DNA from: Comamonadaceae bacterium
Lineage (GTDB): Bacteria; Pseudomonadota; Gammaproteobacteria; Burkholderiales; Burkholderiaceae_C
DNA: 5,076 nt
Assembly (NCBI GenBank): GCA_947371775.1
Contig: CANBQX010000144.1
Location: 1-5,076, forward strand
Reading direction: 5' to 3'
The translations under genes and the position numbers were made by a program. Numbering within the stretch: the stretch's first letter is position 1; every line of letters begins with the position of its first letter. This document shows, one piece after another, positions 1-5,076 of the stretch. A model generated the notes under the pieces. The model was not told where the DNA came from. It saw nothing but the letters and a program-made list of their open reading frames with translations, and did not search any database.

Positions 1-335
1 TTCACGATGAGCGGCAAGCCTTGGCCGCCGTAGGCGGGGTCGCAGGCCAGCGCCGCCCAGCCGCCTTCCACGTACTGTGCATAGGCCTCTTTAAAACCTT
101 TGGGCGTGGTCACGCTGTGCGACTTGGGGTCGAGCACACAGCCCTCGGCATCGCCGCTGATATTGAGTGGGAACAAGACCTCGGAGGCGAACTTGCCGCC
201 CTCTTCGAGTACGGCGTTGATGGTGTCAGCATCCATGTCCGCGTGGCGGGGCATTTGTTTCAAGTCATCGACCACGTGAAGCAGCTCGTGCATCACAAAC
301 TGCATGTCGCGCAAAGGGGGGGTATAGCTGGGCAT
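1..335 (-). CDS. Acyl-CoA dehydrogenase, N-terminal part (3' end cut by window edge)
   Basis: The 111 complete codons seen encode the start of a large (about 600-residue) FAD-dependent acyl-CoA dehydrogenase, which introduces the alpha-beta double bond in acyl-CoA during beta-oxidation. The protein opens with MPSYTPPLRDMQFVMHEL, the short N-terminal extension typical of the long, DmdC/AcdA-like branch of the family. Further on, around residues 93-109, comes a glycine-rich GGWAAL...YGGQGLP stretch, the conserved GW...P.YGGQGLP signature of the N-terminal alpha domain. The start is the ATG at 335-333, with GGAG at 344-347, eight bases upstream. It lies 32 bases after the stop of the TetR gene on the same strand, so the two are probably co-transcribed, with the TetR protein as regulator. 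The catalytic base and FAD-binding C-terminal parts are outside the window, so the substrate (fatty acyl-CoA or methylmercaptopropionyl-CoA-like) cannot be decided. The family call is secure; substrate and operon partners are inferred. Confidence 0.9.
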   Translation of the reverse strand, partial: MPSYTPPLRDMQFVMHELLHVVDDLKQMPRHADMDADTINAVLEEGGKFASEVLFPLNISGDAEGCVLDPKSHSVTTPKGFKEAYAQYVEGGWAALACDPAYGGQGLPLIV

Positions 336-367
336 AGGAAAAGCTCCAAAAAAGAAAAGACAGAAAA

Positions 368-1048
368 CTAGGCAGAGAAATCGATAGCGCCTGGCACGCC
401 GTAGCGCGCCAGAATGTCGTCAAAGCCGCGGTTGGCACGCGCCAGGGAGCCGGGGTTTTTCAGGAAACGGGCCTCGTAGTGCAGGGCCAAAATCAGGGCG
501 TGGATCTCGAAGGCAACTTGCTGCTCGTCGGCATCGGGCATCAAGTGACCGCATTGCTTGGCCAGTACCACCGCGCGGTTGAGCGCTTGCAACCAGGTTT
601 GCACGGAATAAGCCAGCGCGTCACGCACCGGGCCGCTGCGATCATCAAACTCCACCGCACCGCTGATGAAGATACAGCCAGACTGAATTTCCACCGCCAC
701 GCGCTTCATCCAGTTGTCAAACAGGGCACGCAAGCGGGGCAGGCCTTGGGGCGCTTGGAGGGCAGGATAGAAAACTTCTTGCTCAAACGTGGCGAAATAC
801 TCGCGAATCACCGAAATTTGCAATTCCTCGCGCGAGCCAAAGTGGGCAAAGACGCCCGATTTGCTCATGTGCATGCAGTCGGCCAGTGTGCCGATGCTTA
901 AGCCTTCCAAGCCAAACTGGGTGCTCAAGCCCACAGCCGCTTGCACGATGGCATGTTTGGTTTGCTGGCCTTTGAGCAGGCTTCGCCCGCCGGGACGCTC
1001 AGAGTCGGCCAACGTAAGAACGGAATCAGAAAAACCAGGCGAGGACAT
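368..1048 (-). CDS. TetR/AcrR-family transcriptional regulator
   Basis: This is a 226-residue one-component repressor-type regulator. Residues about 29-75 form the TetR DNA-binding domain: a first helix (KHAIVQAAVGLSTQFG), then the helix-turn-helix (LSIGTLADCMHMSKSGVFAHF) followed by GSREEL, the classic TetR signature. The rest (about 80-226) is an all-helical ligand-binding and dimerisation domain whose ligand I cannot read from sequence. I chose the ATG at 1048-1046. A TTG at 1063-1061 would add five residues, but it lies inside the palindrome at 1060-1087, which is better explained as operator DNA. Neither start has a strong ribosome binding site. The first 25 residues before the domain are Ser/Gly-rich and probably disordered. 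The gene immediately downstream encodes an acyl-CoA dehydrogenase, so an acyl-CoA or fatty-acid-type ligand is plausible by context only. The palindrome just before the start suggests autorepression. Confidence 0.92.
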   Translation of the reverse strand: MSSPGFSDSVLTLADSERPGGRSLLKGQQTKHAIVQAAVGLSTQFGLEGLSIGTLADCMHMSKSGVFAHFGSREELQISVIREYFATFEQEVFYPALQAPQGLPRLRALFDNWMKRVAVEIQSGCIFISGAVEFDDRSGPVRDALAYSVQTWLQALNRAVVLAKQCGHLMPDADEQQVAFEIHALILALHYEARFLKNPGSLARANRGFDDILARYGVPGAIDFSA

Positions 1049-1059
1049 GAAGGCAATAG

Positions 1060-1087
1060 GCAAAATAGTACGGTCGTGCTATTTTGC
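1060..1087. promoter_or_regulatory. 28-bp near-perfect palindrome, likely TetR operator
   Basis: Nine-base arms GCAAAATAG (1060-1068) and CTATTTTGC (1079-1087) are exact reverse complements. The ten bases between them are also largely symmetric (TACGGTCGTG), so 24 of 28 positions obey dyad symmetry about 1073.5. The site ends 12 bases upstream of the ATG of the TetR gene. Size, symmetry and position match TetR-family operators that serve autoregulation. Binding by this particular protein is inferred. It could act as an RNA hairpin in the tetR leader, but the AT-rich arms and continuous inner symmetry favour a protein dimer site. No convincing -35/-10 pair could be placed around it. Confidence 0.72.
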
Positions 1088-1099
1088 ATCATTTGTGCA

Positions 1100-1125
1100 G
1101 CGGGTGGGCCTGCCCTGCCACCCGC
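1100..1125 (-). terminator. GC-rich hairpin after argB (possible weak terminator)
   Basis: GCGGGTGG (1100-1107) and CCACCCGC (1118-1125) form an eight-base perfect stem with a ten-base loop, 22 bases beyond the argB stop in the direction of transcription. No run of T follows on the minus strand, so it is not a standard intrinsic terminator. It may slow or stop transcription from argB, protect the 3' end of the transcript, or be incidental in a GC-rich stretch. Confidence 0.3.
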
Positions 1126-1146
1126 GCGACCCCCGCCACCCGATGG

Positions 1147-2028
1147 CTACGACGAGCGGATCATGGTGCCGAAGGCCTGGGCAGTGAGGATTTCGAGCAG
1201 CAAGACATGGGGCACACGCCCATCCACGATGTGCACGGCCTTGACGCCGCTCTTGGCGGCATCCAAAGCACCGCTGATTTTGGGCAGCATGCCGCCTGAG
1301 ATCGTGCCGTCGGCAAACAGCGCGTCAATCTGGCGCGCGCTGAGCTCGGTCAGCAGTTCACCCGACTTGTTGAGCACGCCGCTGATGTTGGTGAGCATGA
1401 GGAGTTTTTCCGCATGCAGCACCGTGGCGAGTTTGGCCGCCACCACGTCGGCGTTGATGTTGTAGCTCTCGTTGTTCTCGCCAAAGCCAATTGGGCTGAT
1501 CACCGGAATGAAGGCGTCGTCCTGCAGCGCCTTGACCACGCTGGGGTCCACGCTCACGATGTCGCCCACCTGCCCCACGTCAAGTTCGACCGTGGGGTCT
1601 TCGCTGTCATGCATGGTGAGTTTTTTGGCACGGATCATGGCGCCGTCGCGTCCGGTCAGGCCTACCGCTTTGCCACCGGCCTGGTTGATCAGGCCCACGA
1701 TGTCTTGCTGCACTTCGCCGCCGAGCACCCACTCAACGACTTCCATGGTCTCTGCGTCGGTGACGCGCATGCCCTGCACAAACTCACCGGTTTTGCCCAG
1801 GCGTTTGAGCGCATTTTCGATTTGCGGCCCACCGCCGTGCACCACCACCGGGTTGATACCCACCAGCTTGAGCAGCACCACGTCCTGCGCAAAGGCGGCC
1901 TGCAGGGCTGGGTCGGTCATGGCATTGCCGCCGTATTTGATGACCATGGTTTTGCCATGGAACTTACGGATGTAGGGCAGGGCCTGGGCCAGGATATCGG
2001 CTTTGTCGTGGGGGCTGAGTTGGGTCAT
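1147..2028 (-). CDS. argB: Acetylglutamate kinase
   Basis: ArgB phosphorylates N-acetyl-L-glutamate with ATP, the second step of the acetylated arginine pathway, in the cytoplasm. The 293-residue protein is full length and has the amino acid kinase fold. Recognisable motifs are VIKYGGNAM with the phosphate-binding Lys31, the HGGGPQI glycine loop (64-70), RVTDAETMEVVEWVLGG with Arg88 for the substrate carboxylate, YNINADVVAAKLA with Asn190 and Asp194, and GGMLPKISGAL with Lys250. These match the known E. coli catalytic residues by alignment of motifs. An extra N-terminal helix of about 25 residues precedes the first strand (SPHDKADILAQALPYIRKFHG). In this family that helix marks hexameric, arginine-feedback-inhibited enzymes, so feedback inhibition is expected but inferred. 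The start ATG at 2028-2026 gives the standard N-terminus, though no strong ribosome binding site is seen. It begins 24 bases after the dehydratase gene stop and may be translated from the same transcript. Confidence 0.98.
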   Translation of the reverse strand: MTQLSPHDKADILAQALPYIRKFHGKTMVIKYGGNAMTDPALQAAFAQDVVLLKLVGINPVVVHGGGPQIENALKRLGKTGEFVQGMRVTDAETMEVVEWVLGGEVQQDIVGLINQAGGKAVGLTGRDGAMIRAKKLTMHDSEDPTVELDVGQVGDIVSVDPSVVKALQDDAFIPVISPIGFGENNESYNINADVVAAKLATVLHAEKLLMLTNISGVLNKSGELLTELSARQIDALFADGTISGGMLPKISGALDAAKSGVKAVHIVDGRVPHVLLLEILTAQAFGTMIRSS

Positions 2029-2052
2029 GGGGGTAGAGCTTGGATAAGGTGG

Positions 2053-3936
2053 TCAATGGTTCCGATTATTCACATTCGGCCCAGGAAATCCCTGCACACA
2101 CTGCGCCAGGACGGCCCGCATGCCAGATTCATCATTGGCCCATGCGGCACTCTGGAGCGCCTGCAGATGCTTTTCCAGCTCCGGCCAGGACAGGTAGGCC
2201 TCCTGGGCTTTCATGATGCGCGGGTGCTGGGTAGGCTGGGGGTTGTCACCAATCAGCAATTCTTCAAAGAGCTTTTCACCCGGGCGCAGGCCGGTAATGG
2301 AAATTTCAATATCGCCTTGCGGGTTCGCCGGGTCTCGCACGGACAGTCCCGAGAGCTGCACCATGCGCTGAGCGAGGTCCATGATTTTGACGGGTTCACC
2401 CATGTCCAGCACAAACACATCACCCCCCTGCCCCATGGCGCCAGCCTGCAGCACGAGCTGAGCAGCCTCAGGGATCGTCATGAAGTAGCGGGTGACGTCA
2501 GCGTGCGTCACGGTGAGGGGACCACCGCTGGCCAACTGCTGGCGGAACAAGGGAACCACGCTGCCGCTGGAGCCCAAGACATTGCCAAAACGAACCATAG
2601 AGAACAAGGTGGACTCCGACGGGACCGCCAGCGCTTGCAGCGCCAGTTCGGCCATGCGCTTGGTAGCGCCCATGATGCTCGTGGGCCGCACGGCCTTGTC
2701 GGTGCTGACCAAAACGAAGCGCTGCACGCCACAGGCGCGCGCCGCCATGGCCATGGTCAGTGTGCCGAACACGTTGTTCAGCACCCCTTCGCCCGGATTG
2801 CTTTCCACCATAGGCACATGCTTGTACGCCGCTGCGTGGTAGACCGTGCCGGGGCGGTGCATGGCACACAAGGTCTGCATTCGGTCGGCCTGGGTGACGC
2901 TGCCCAGCAAGGGGGTGAGCACCACGTCCAATGCGTGAATCCGGCACAAGGCCTCCAGCTCTTGGTGGATGCGGTACAGACCGTATTCGTTGTGGTCCAG
3001 CAGCAGCAAGGTATGGGGACGCTGCTGGGCAATACAGCGGCACAGCTCCGAGCCGATGCTTCCCCCTGCGCCGGTCACCATCACCACCTTGCCTTTCACG
3101 TCACTTGCCATCAAATCAGCTTGGGGCGGAACCGGGTCTCGCCCTAGCAAATCTTCAATATCCAATTCACGGAAATCCTGCACCGTGACACGGCCCGTTG
3201 CCAGGTCTGCCAAACTGGGCAAGGTGCGAACGTGGACTGGCAAGCCGTTGAGTAACTGAACAATGGACAAGCGCCGTTGACGCGAGGCATTGGGCATGGC
3301 CAGTAATACATCGGTGATTTTTTCGTCCTTGACCCGACGCTCAATCTCCAATGCAGAACTGACCATGACGCCGTTGATACTTCGTCCTACTTTCGTCGGA
3401 TCGTCATCGACAAAGCCGACCAATTTAAATTGTCGGGACACTGCCATGGCGACCGCAGTCTGCACACCCGCTGTTCCAGCGCCGAATATCAAGAGGCGTT
3501 TGTTGCCTTCGCCTCCATCGCTCCCCTCGAGACCTGCCAACCAAAATCGGGCAAACGCGCGACTCGCACCGACCAATATCAAAAACACCAAGGGCTGCAG
3601 TATTCCCAAACTGCGGGGAACCATTTCCCATTGGGTGAACATCAACAAAATCGACAGAAGCACGGCATAAAAAAAGATGGCCTTGGCCGTTGCATCCAGT
3701 GCAGCTTGACCCGTATAGCGAAAAATGGCGCGGTACAAACCTGTACGCGCGAAAATAGGAATCGCGATCAGCGGTGCAATCAAATAAATGCGCGCCTGAA
3801 TAAGGGTAGGCACATGCAGAGTATCGAGACGCAGAGAAAAAGCAATCCAGGTTGCCAGCAATGAAAGTAGGACATCGCTGACCATCACGGTCAAACGCTT
3901 GCGACTGCGGGACCACGCCAGGATGTCAAATTTCAT
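2053..3936 (-). CDS. WbpM/PglF/CapD-type nucleotide-sugar 4,6-dehydratase, membrane-bound
   Basis: A 627-residue inner-membrane enzyme of the large WbpM/PglF/FlaA1-like branch of extended short-chain dehydrogenases. The family converts UDP-GlcNAc to UDP-4-keto-6-deoxy sugars, precursors of bacillosamine, QuiNAc or FucNAc in O-antigen, capsule or protein glycans. Four hydrophobic segments lie near residues 15-36, 48-65, 83-102 and 109-127. A first Rossmann domain carries GAGTAG (152-157) and GFVDDDP. The catalytic Rossmann domain starts with VTGAGGSIG (287-295). The active-site region reads STDKAVRPTSIMGATK (411-426), so Met422 replaces the usual Tyr of the YxxxK pair; this altered triad is normal for WbpM-type dehydratases. 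HAAAYKHVPMVE (368-379) and the C-terminal GLRPGEKLFEELL (549-561) are further family marks. The ATG at 3936 has GGAG at 3947-3950. The ribosome binding site directly follows a terminator, so how the gene is transcribed is unclear. Exact product sugar is not decidable; some relatives act as epimerases. Confidence 0.93.
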   Translation of the reverse strand: MKFDILAWSRSRKRLTVMVSDVLLSLLATWIAFSLRLDTLHVPTLIQARIYLIAPLIAIPIFARTGLYRAIFRYTGQAALDATAKAIFFYAVLLSILLMFTQWEMVPRSLGILQPLVFLILVGASRAFARFWLAGLEGSDGGEGNKRLLIFGAGTAGVQTAVAMAVSRQFKLVGFVDDDPTKVGRSINGVMVSSALEIERRVKDEKITDVLLAMPNASRQRRLSIVQLLNGLPVHVRTLPSLADLATGRVTVQDFRELDIEDLLGRDPVPPQADLMASDVKGKVVMVTGAGGSIGSELCRCIAQQRPHTLLLLDHNEYGLYRIHQELEALCRIHALDVVLTPLLGSVTQADRMQTLCAMHRPGTVYHAAAYKHVPMVESNPGEGVLNNVFGTLTMAMAARACGVQRFVLVSTDKAVRPTSIMGATKRMAELALQALAVPSESTLFSMVRFGNVLGSSGSVVPLFRQQLASGGPLTVTHADVTRYFMTIPEAAQLVLQAGAMGQGGDVFVLDMGEPVKIMDLAQRMVQLSGLSVRDPANPQGDIEISITGLRPGEKLFEELLIGDNPQPTQHPRIMKAQEAYLSWPELEKHLQALQSAAWANDESGMRAVLAQCVQGFPGPNVNNRNH

Positions 3937-3946
3937 ATATACCAGG

Positions 3947-3950
3947 CTCC
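3947..3950 (-). promoter_or_regulatory. Ribosome binding site of the dehydratase gene, abutting a terminator
   Basis: GGAG on the minus strand lies ten bases before the ATG at 3936-3934 and supports that start. It is unusual because only three bases (3951-3953) separate it from the T-tract of the upstream terminator, leaving no room for a separate promoter between the two. The bases GCTCC at 4004-4008 (minus strand), upstream of the hairpin, could pair with this GGAGC in a read-through RNA, but a five-base match may be chance. Confidence 0.65.
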
Positions 3951-3994
3951 AACAAAAAAACCGCCTGAGCGCAAATCAGTGCGCAGTCAGGCGG
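3951..3994 (-). terminator. Strong intrinsic terminator after the H-NS gene
   Basis: In the direction of transcription, CCGCCTGA pairs with TCAGGCGG (3987-3994 with 3961-3968). An inner GCGC/GCGC pair (3981-3984 with 3969-3972) continues the stem past a two-base bulge and closes an eight-base loop. The stem is followed at once by seven T and then GTT (3960 down to 3951). This is a canonical Rho-independent terminator working only leftwards, ending the H-NS transcript 29 bases after its stop. On the plus strand no T-run follows, so it is not bidirectional. Confidence 0.93.
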
Positions 3995-4022
3995 CCCGGG
4001 ACCGGAGCGAACGGGTCGGACG

Positions 4023-4391
4023 TTACTCGGGCTTTACTGCAAAGGACTCTTTGCTTTGACCTTGAGCCACCAAGGCCGACAGCCATTTGGGCATCAGGCC
4101 ACGGCCAGACCAGCTCTCACCATTGGGGCCGCGGAACTTGGCAGCCACGGGGGTGCCGGTCTTGCGCGCAGCCTTAGGAGCTTTGGTCGCGCCAGTTTTC
4201 ACCTTGGCAGGACGCCCTGCTTTACCCGCTTTGCCCGCTTTGGGCGACTGCAGGTCTTTCACCGTAATGCCAAAAGCTTGCATCTTGCTCTGGATTTCTT
4301 TCACTGTGGCGTGAAAATCTTTGGCCTTGATCTCGTTGGCCTGCTTTTGCAGCTTTTCGATTTGGGATTGGATATCTAACAGGTTGCTCAT
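4023..4391 (-). CDS. H-NS-family nucleoid protein
   Basis: A 122-residue DNA-binding protein of the H-NS histone-like family, which coats and silences AT-rich, often horizontally acquired DNA. Residues 1-47 form a charged helical oligomerisation region (LLDIQSQIEKLQKQANEIKA, then TVKEIQSKMQAFGI), shorter than in E. coli H-NS. Residues 48-82 are a flexible, Lys/Ala/Gly-rich basic linker with KAGKAGRPAKVK. Residues about 85-118 are the C-terminal DNA-binding domain, with the family motif GESWSGRGLMPKWL (91-104) containing the G-R-G minor-groove loop. The ATG at 4391-4389 is supported by GGAGA at 4399-4403, seven bases upstream. The gene has an AT-rich leader and a strong terminator, so it looks monocistronic even though it sits between two glycan genes. 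Burkholderiales usually carry several such paralogs; whether this is the main cellular copy or an accessory one cannot be told here. Confidence 0.95.
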   Translation of the reverse strand: MSNLLDIQSQIEKLQKQANEIKAKDFHATVKEIQSKMQAFGITVKDLQSPKAGKAGKAGRPAKVKTGATKAPKAARKTGTPVAAKFRGPNGESWSGRGLMPKWLSALVAQGQSKESFAVKPE

Positions 4392-4425
4392 ATAAAAATC
4401 TCCACTAAAAATAACTCAACACTGA

Positions 4426-4431
4426 ATTGTA
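4426..4431 (-). promoter_or_regulatory. Possible -10 element for the H-NS gene
   Basis: TACAAT on the minus strand matches the sigma-70 -10 consensus at five of six positions. It lies in the AT-rich 53-base gap between the transferase stop and the H-NS ATG. A start about seven bases downstream would give a leader of roughly 28 bases holding the GGAGA ribosome site. The matching -35, at the end of the transferase gene, is poor (two of six at best), so this is tentative. An eight-base perfect palindrome TAGTACTA (4430-4437) overlaps the element. Confidence 0.3.
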
Positions 4432-4444
4432 GTACTAAATCGTA

Positions 4445-5068
4445 TTAGTGCGATACGTCGTCGCGGCCGGTTACCCGTATCAAGGTACGCCACAGTATGT
4501 AAAGATCAAACCATAACGATTGTTTTTGCAAATATTCCAGGTCCAATGCGACTTTTTCAGGGATGGAAATGCTGTCGCGCCCATTGACTTGCGCCCAACC
4601 TGTGAGCCCTGGGACTAATTCATGAACCCCATATTGCGTGCGCAGTTCGATCAAGTCAAATTGGTTGAACAAGGCTGGACGCGGCCCTACCAAACTCATA
4701 TCTCCCTTGAAAATACTCCATAACTGGGGAATTTCGTCCAAACTGGTTTTGCGCAGAAAAGAACCAATGGGAGTCAGCGCGCACTCAGGGTTCTCGAGCA
4801 AGTGAGTAGCTACCGTCGGTGTGCCAACGCGCATACTGCGGAATTTGGGCATTTTGAAAATTCTATTTTTCTTACCCACTCGGTCAGACCAGTACAAAAC
4901 GGGCCCCTCGGAAGTCAGCCGCACCATGACAGCCACGATGAGCAAGGGTAGCAACAGTACCAGGCCGGCAAAAAGCGCCGCGACTAAGTCGAAGCCCCGC
5001 TTGATCATGCGTTTGACCGGTTGAATGCGCGACGAAGACCTTCGTCCAACGCAACGGGTGGCGACCAT
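4445..5068 (-). CDS. Polyprenyl-phosphate phosphoglycosyl transferase (bacterial sugar transferase, PglC/WcaJ-like)
   Basis: Transfers a sugar phosphate from a UDP-sugar to undecaprenyl phosphate at the inner membrane, the first committed step of O-antigen, capsule, exopolysaccharide or glycoprotein glycan assembly. The single catalytic domain begins at MIKRGFDLVAALFAG (residues 21-35), followed by one hydrophobic membrane segment (about 25-48) with Pro41, as in re-entrant PglC-type enzymes. Then come FKMPKFRSM (71-79), the catalytic Asp-Glu pair in TSLDEIPQLW (Asp111, Glu112), MSLVGPRPAL (124-133) and PGLTGWAQVNGRD (153-165). The four extra membrane helices of WcaJ/WbaP are not seen in the window. 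The start is uncertain: ATG at 5068 has no visible ribosome site, ATG at 5008 gives the usual short form, and the frame stays open to the window edge at 5076. With the WbpM-type dehydratase downstream, a bacillosamine- or QuiNAc-like primer sugar is plausible but unproven. Confidence 0.92.
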   Translation of the reverse strand: MVATRCVGRRSSSRIQPVKRMIKRGFDLVAALFAGLVLLLPLLIVAVMVRLTSEGPVLYWSDRVGKKNRIFKMPKFRSMRVGTPTVATHLLENPECALTPIGSFLRKTSLDEIPQLWSIFKGDMSLVGPRPALFNQFDLIELRTQYGVHELVPGLTGWAQVNGRDSISIPEKVALDLEYLQKQSLWFDLYILWRTLIRVTGRDDVSH

Positions 5069-5076
5069 TGCAATAT

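Noticed and set aside
1049..1063. TTG start adding five residues to the TetR protein
   Set aside because: No ribosome site precedes it, the codon lies within the palindromic operator, and the ATG at 1048 already gives a complete DNA-binding domain.
21..1187. Several plus-strand frames of 116-140 codons over the acyl-CoA dehydrogenase and TetR genes
   Set aside because: They are antisense to genes with clear family signatures and have no domain content of their own.
2065..2070. AATAAT on the minus strand as a -10 box for argB
   Set aside because: It matches five of six positions, but no acceptable -35 lies 16-18 bases upstream; a promoter could still exist but is not supported.
2300..3100. 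Met in place of the catalytic Tyr of the dehydratase as a sign of an inactive enzyme
   Set aside because: The MxxxK form is the normal active-site arrangement of WbpM-type dehydratases.
1414..3147. A 577-codon open frame on the plus strand antisense to argB and the dehydratase gene
   Set aside because: It covers two certain genes on the other strand, crosses their junction, is rich in His/Gln/Gly as expected of a reversed GC-rich coding frame, and shows no recognisable domain or ribosome site.
4430..4437. TAGTACTA palindrome before the H-NS gene, similar to part of the TetR operator core
   Set aside because: Only eight bases are symmetric and the long arms seen at 1060-1087 are absent, so shared binding by the TetR protein is not supported.
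4441..4457. CGTAT/ATACG five-base inverted repeat at the transferase stop as a terminator
   Set aside because: The stem is short and AT-rich and has no T-run after it on the minus strand.

Overview
The window comes from a GC-rich beta-proteobacterial chromosome. The best fit is Burkholderiales, and Comamonadaceae-like by gene style: an N-acetylglutamate kinase of the arginine-sensitive type, a short H-NS-family protein with a basic linker, and a TetR/acyl-CoA dehydrogenase pair. This placement is inference from protein character and composition; no rRNA or other marker gene is present. All six genes lie on the minus strand, so transcription runs from high to low coordinates. Long plus-strand reading frames are antisense shadows of these genes.

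Reading in the direction of transcription, the right end (5068 to 4445) holds a membrane phosphoglycosyl transferase that starts glycan assembly on undecaprenyl phosphate; its true start may lie beyond the window. Next is an H-NS-family nucleoid protein (4391 to 4023) with its own AT-rich leader and a textbook intrinsic terminator. Directly against that terminator is the ribosome binding site of a WbpM/PglF/CapD-type nucleotide-sugar 4,6-dehydratase (3936 to 2053) with four N-terminal membrane segments. The transferase and the dehydratase look like the edge of a surface polysaccharide or protein glycosylation cluster continuing to the right. The H-NS gene is wedged between them.

Only 24 bases after the dehydratase comes argB (2028 to 1147), the second step of arginine synthesis. 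A 98-base gap follows, with a hairpin, a G-quadruplex-type motif and a 28-bp near-perfect palindrome. The palindrome is a strong candidate operator for the TetR regulator that starts just beyond it (1048 to 368). The regulator is followed after 32 bases by the first 111 codons of a large acyl-CoA dehydrogenase (335 to the left edge). This pair reads as a self-regulated fatty acid or acyl-CoA degradation operon.

I saw no tRNA, rRNA, CRISPR, insertion sequence, attachment site or origin. No obviously new defence or mobile system is visible. The most unusual points are regulatory: the terminator touching the dehydratase ribosome binding site, the H-NS gene inside a glycan locus, and the TetR operator. 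Intergenic gaps are all under 100 bases, so no long stretch is left unexplained.
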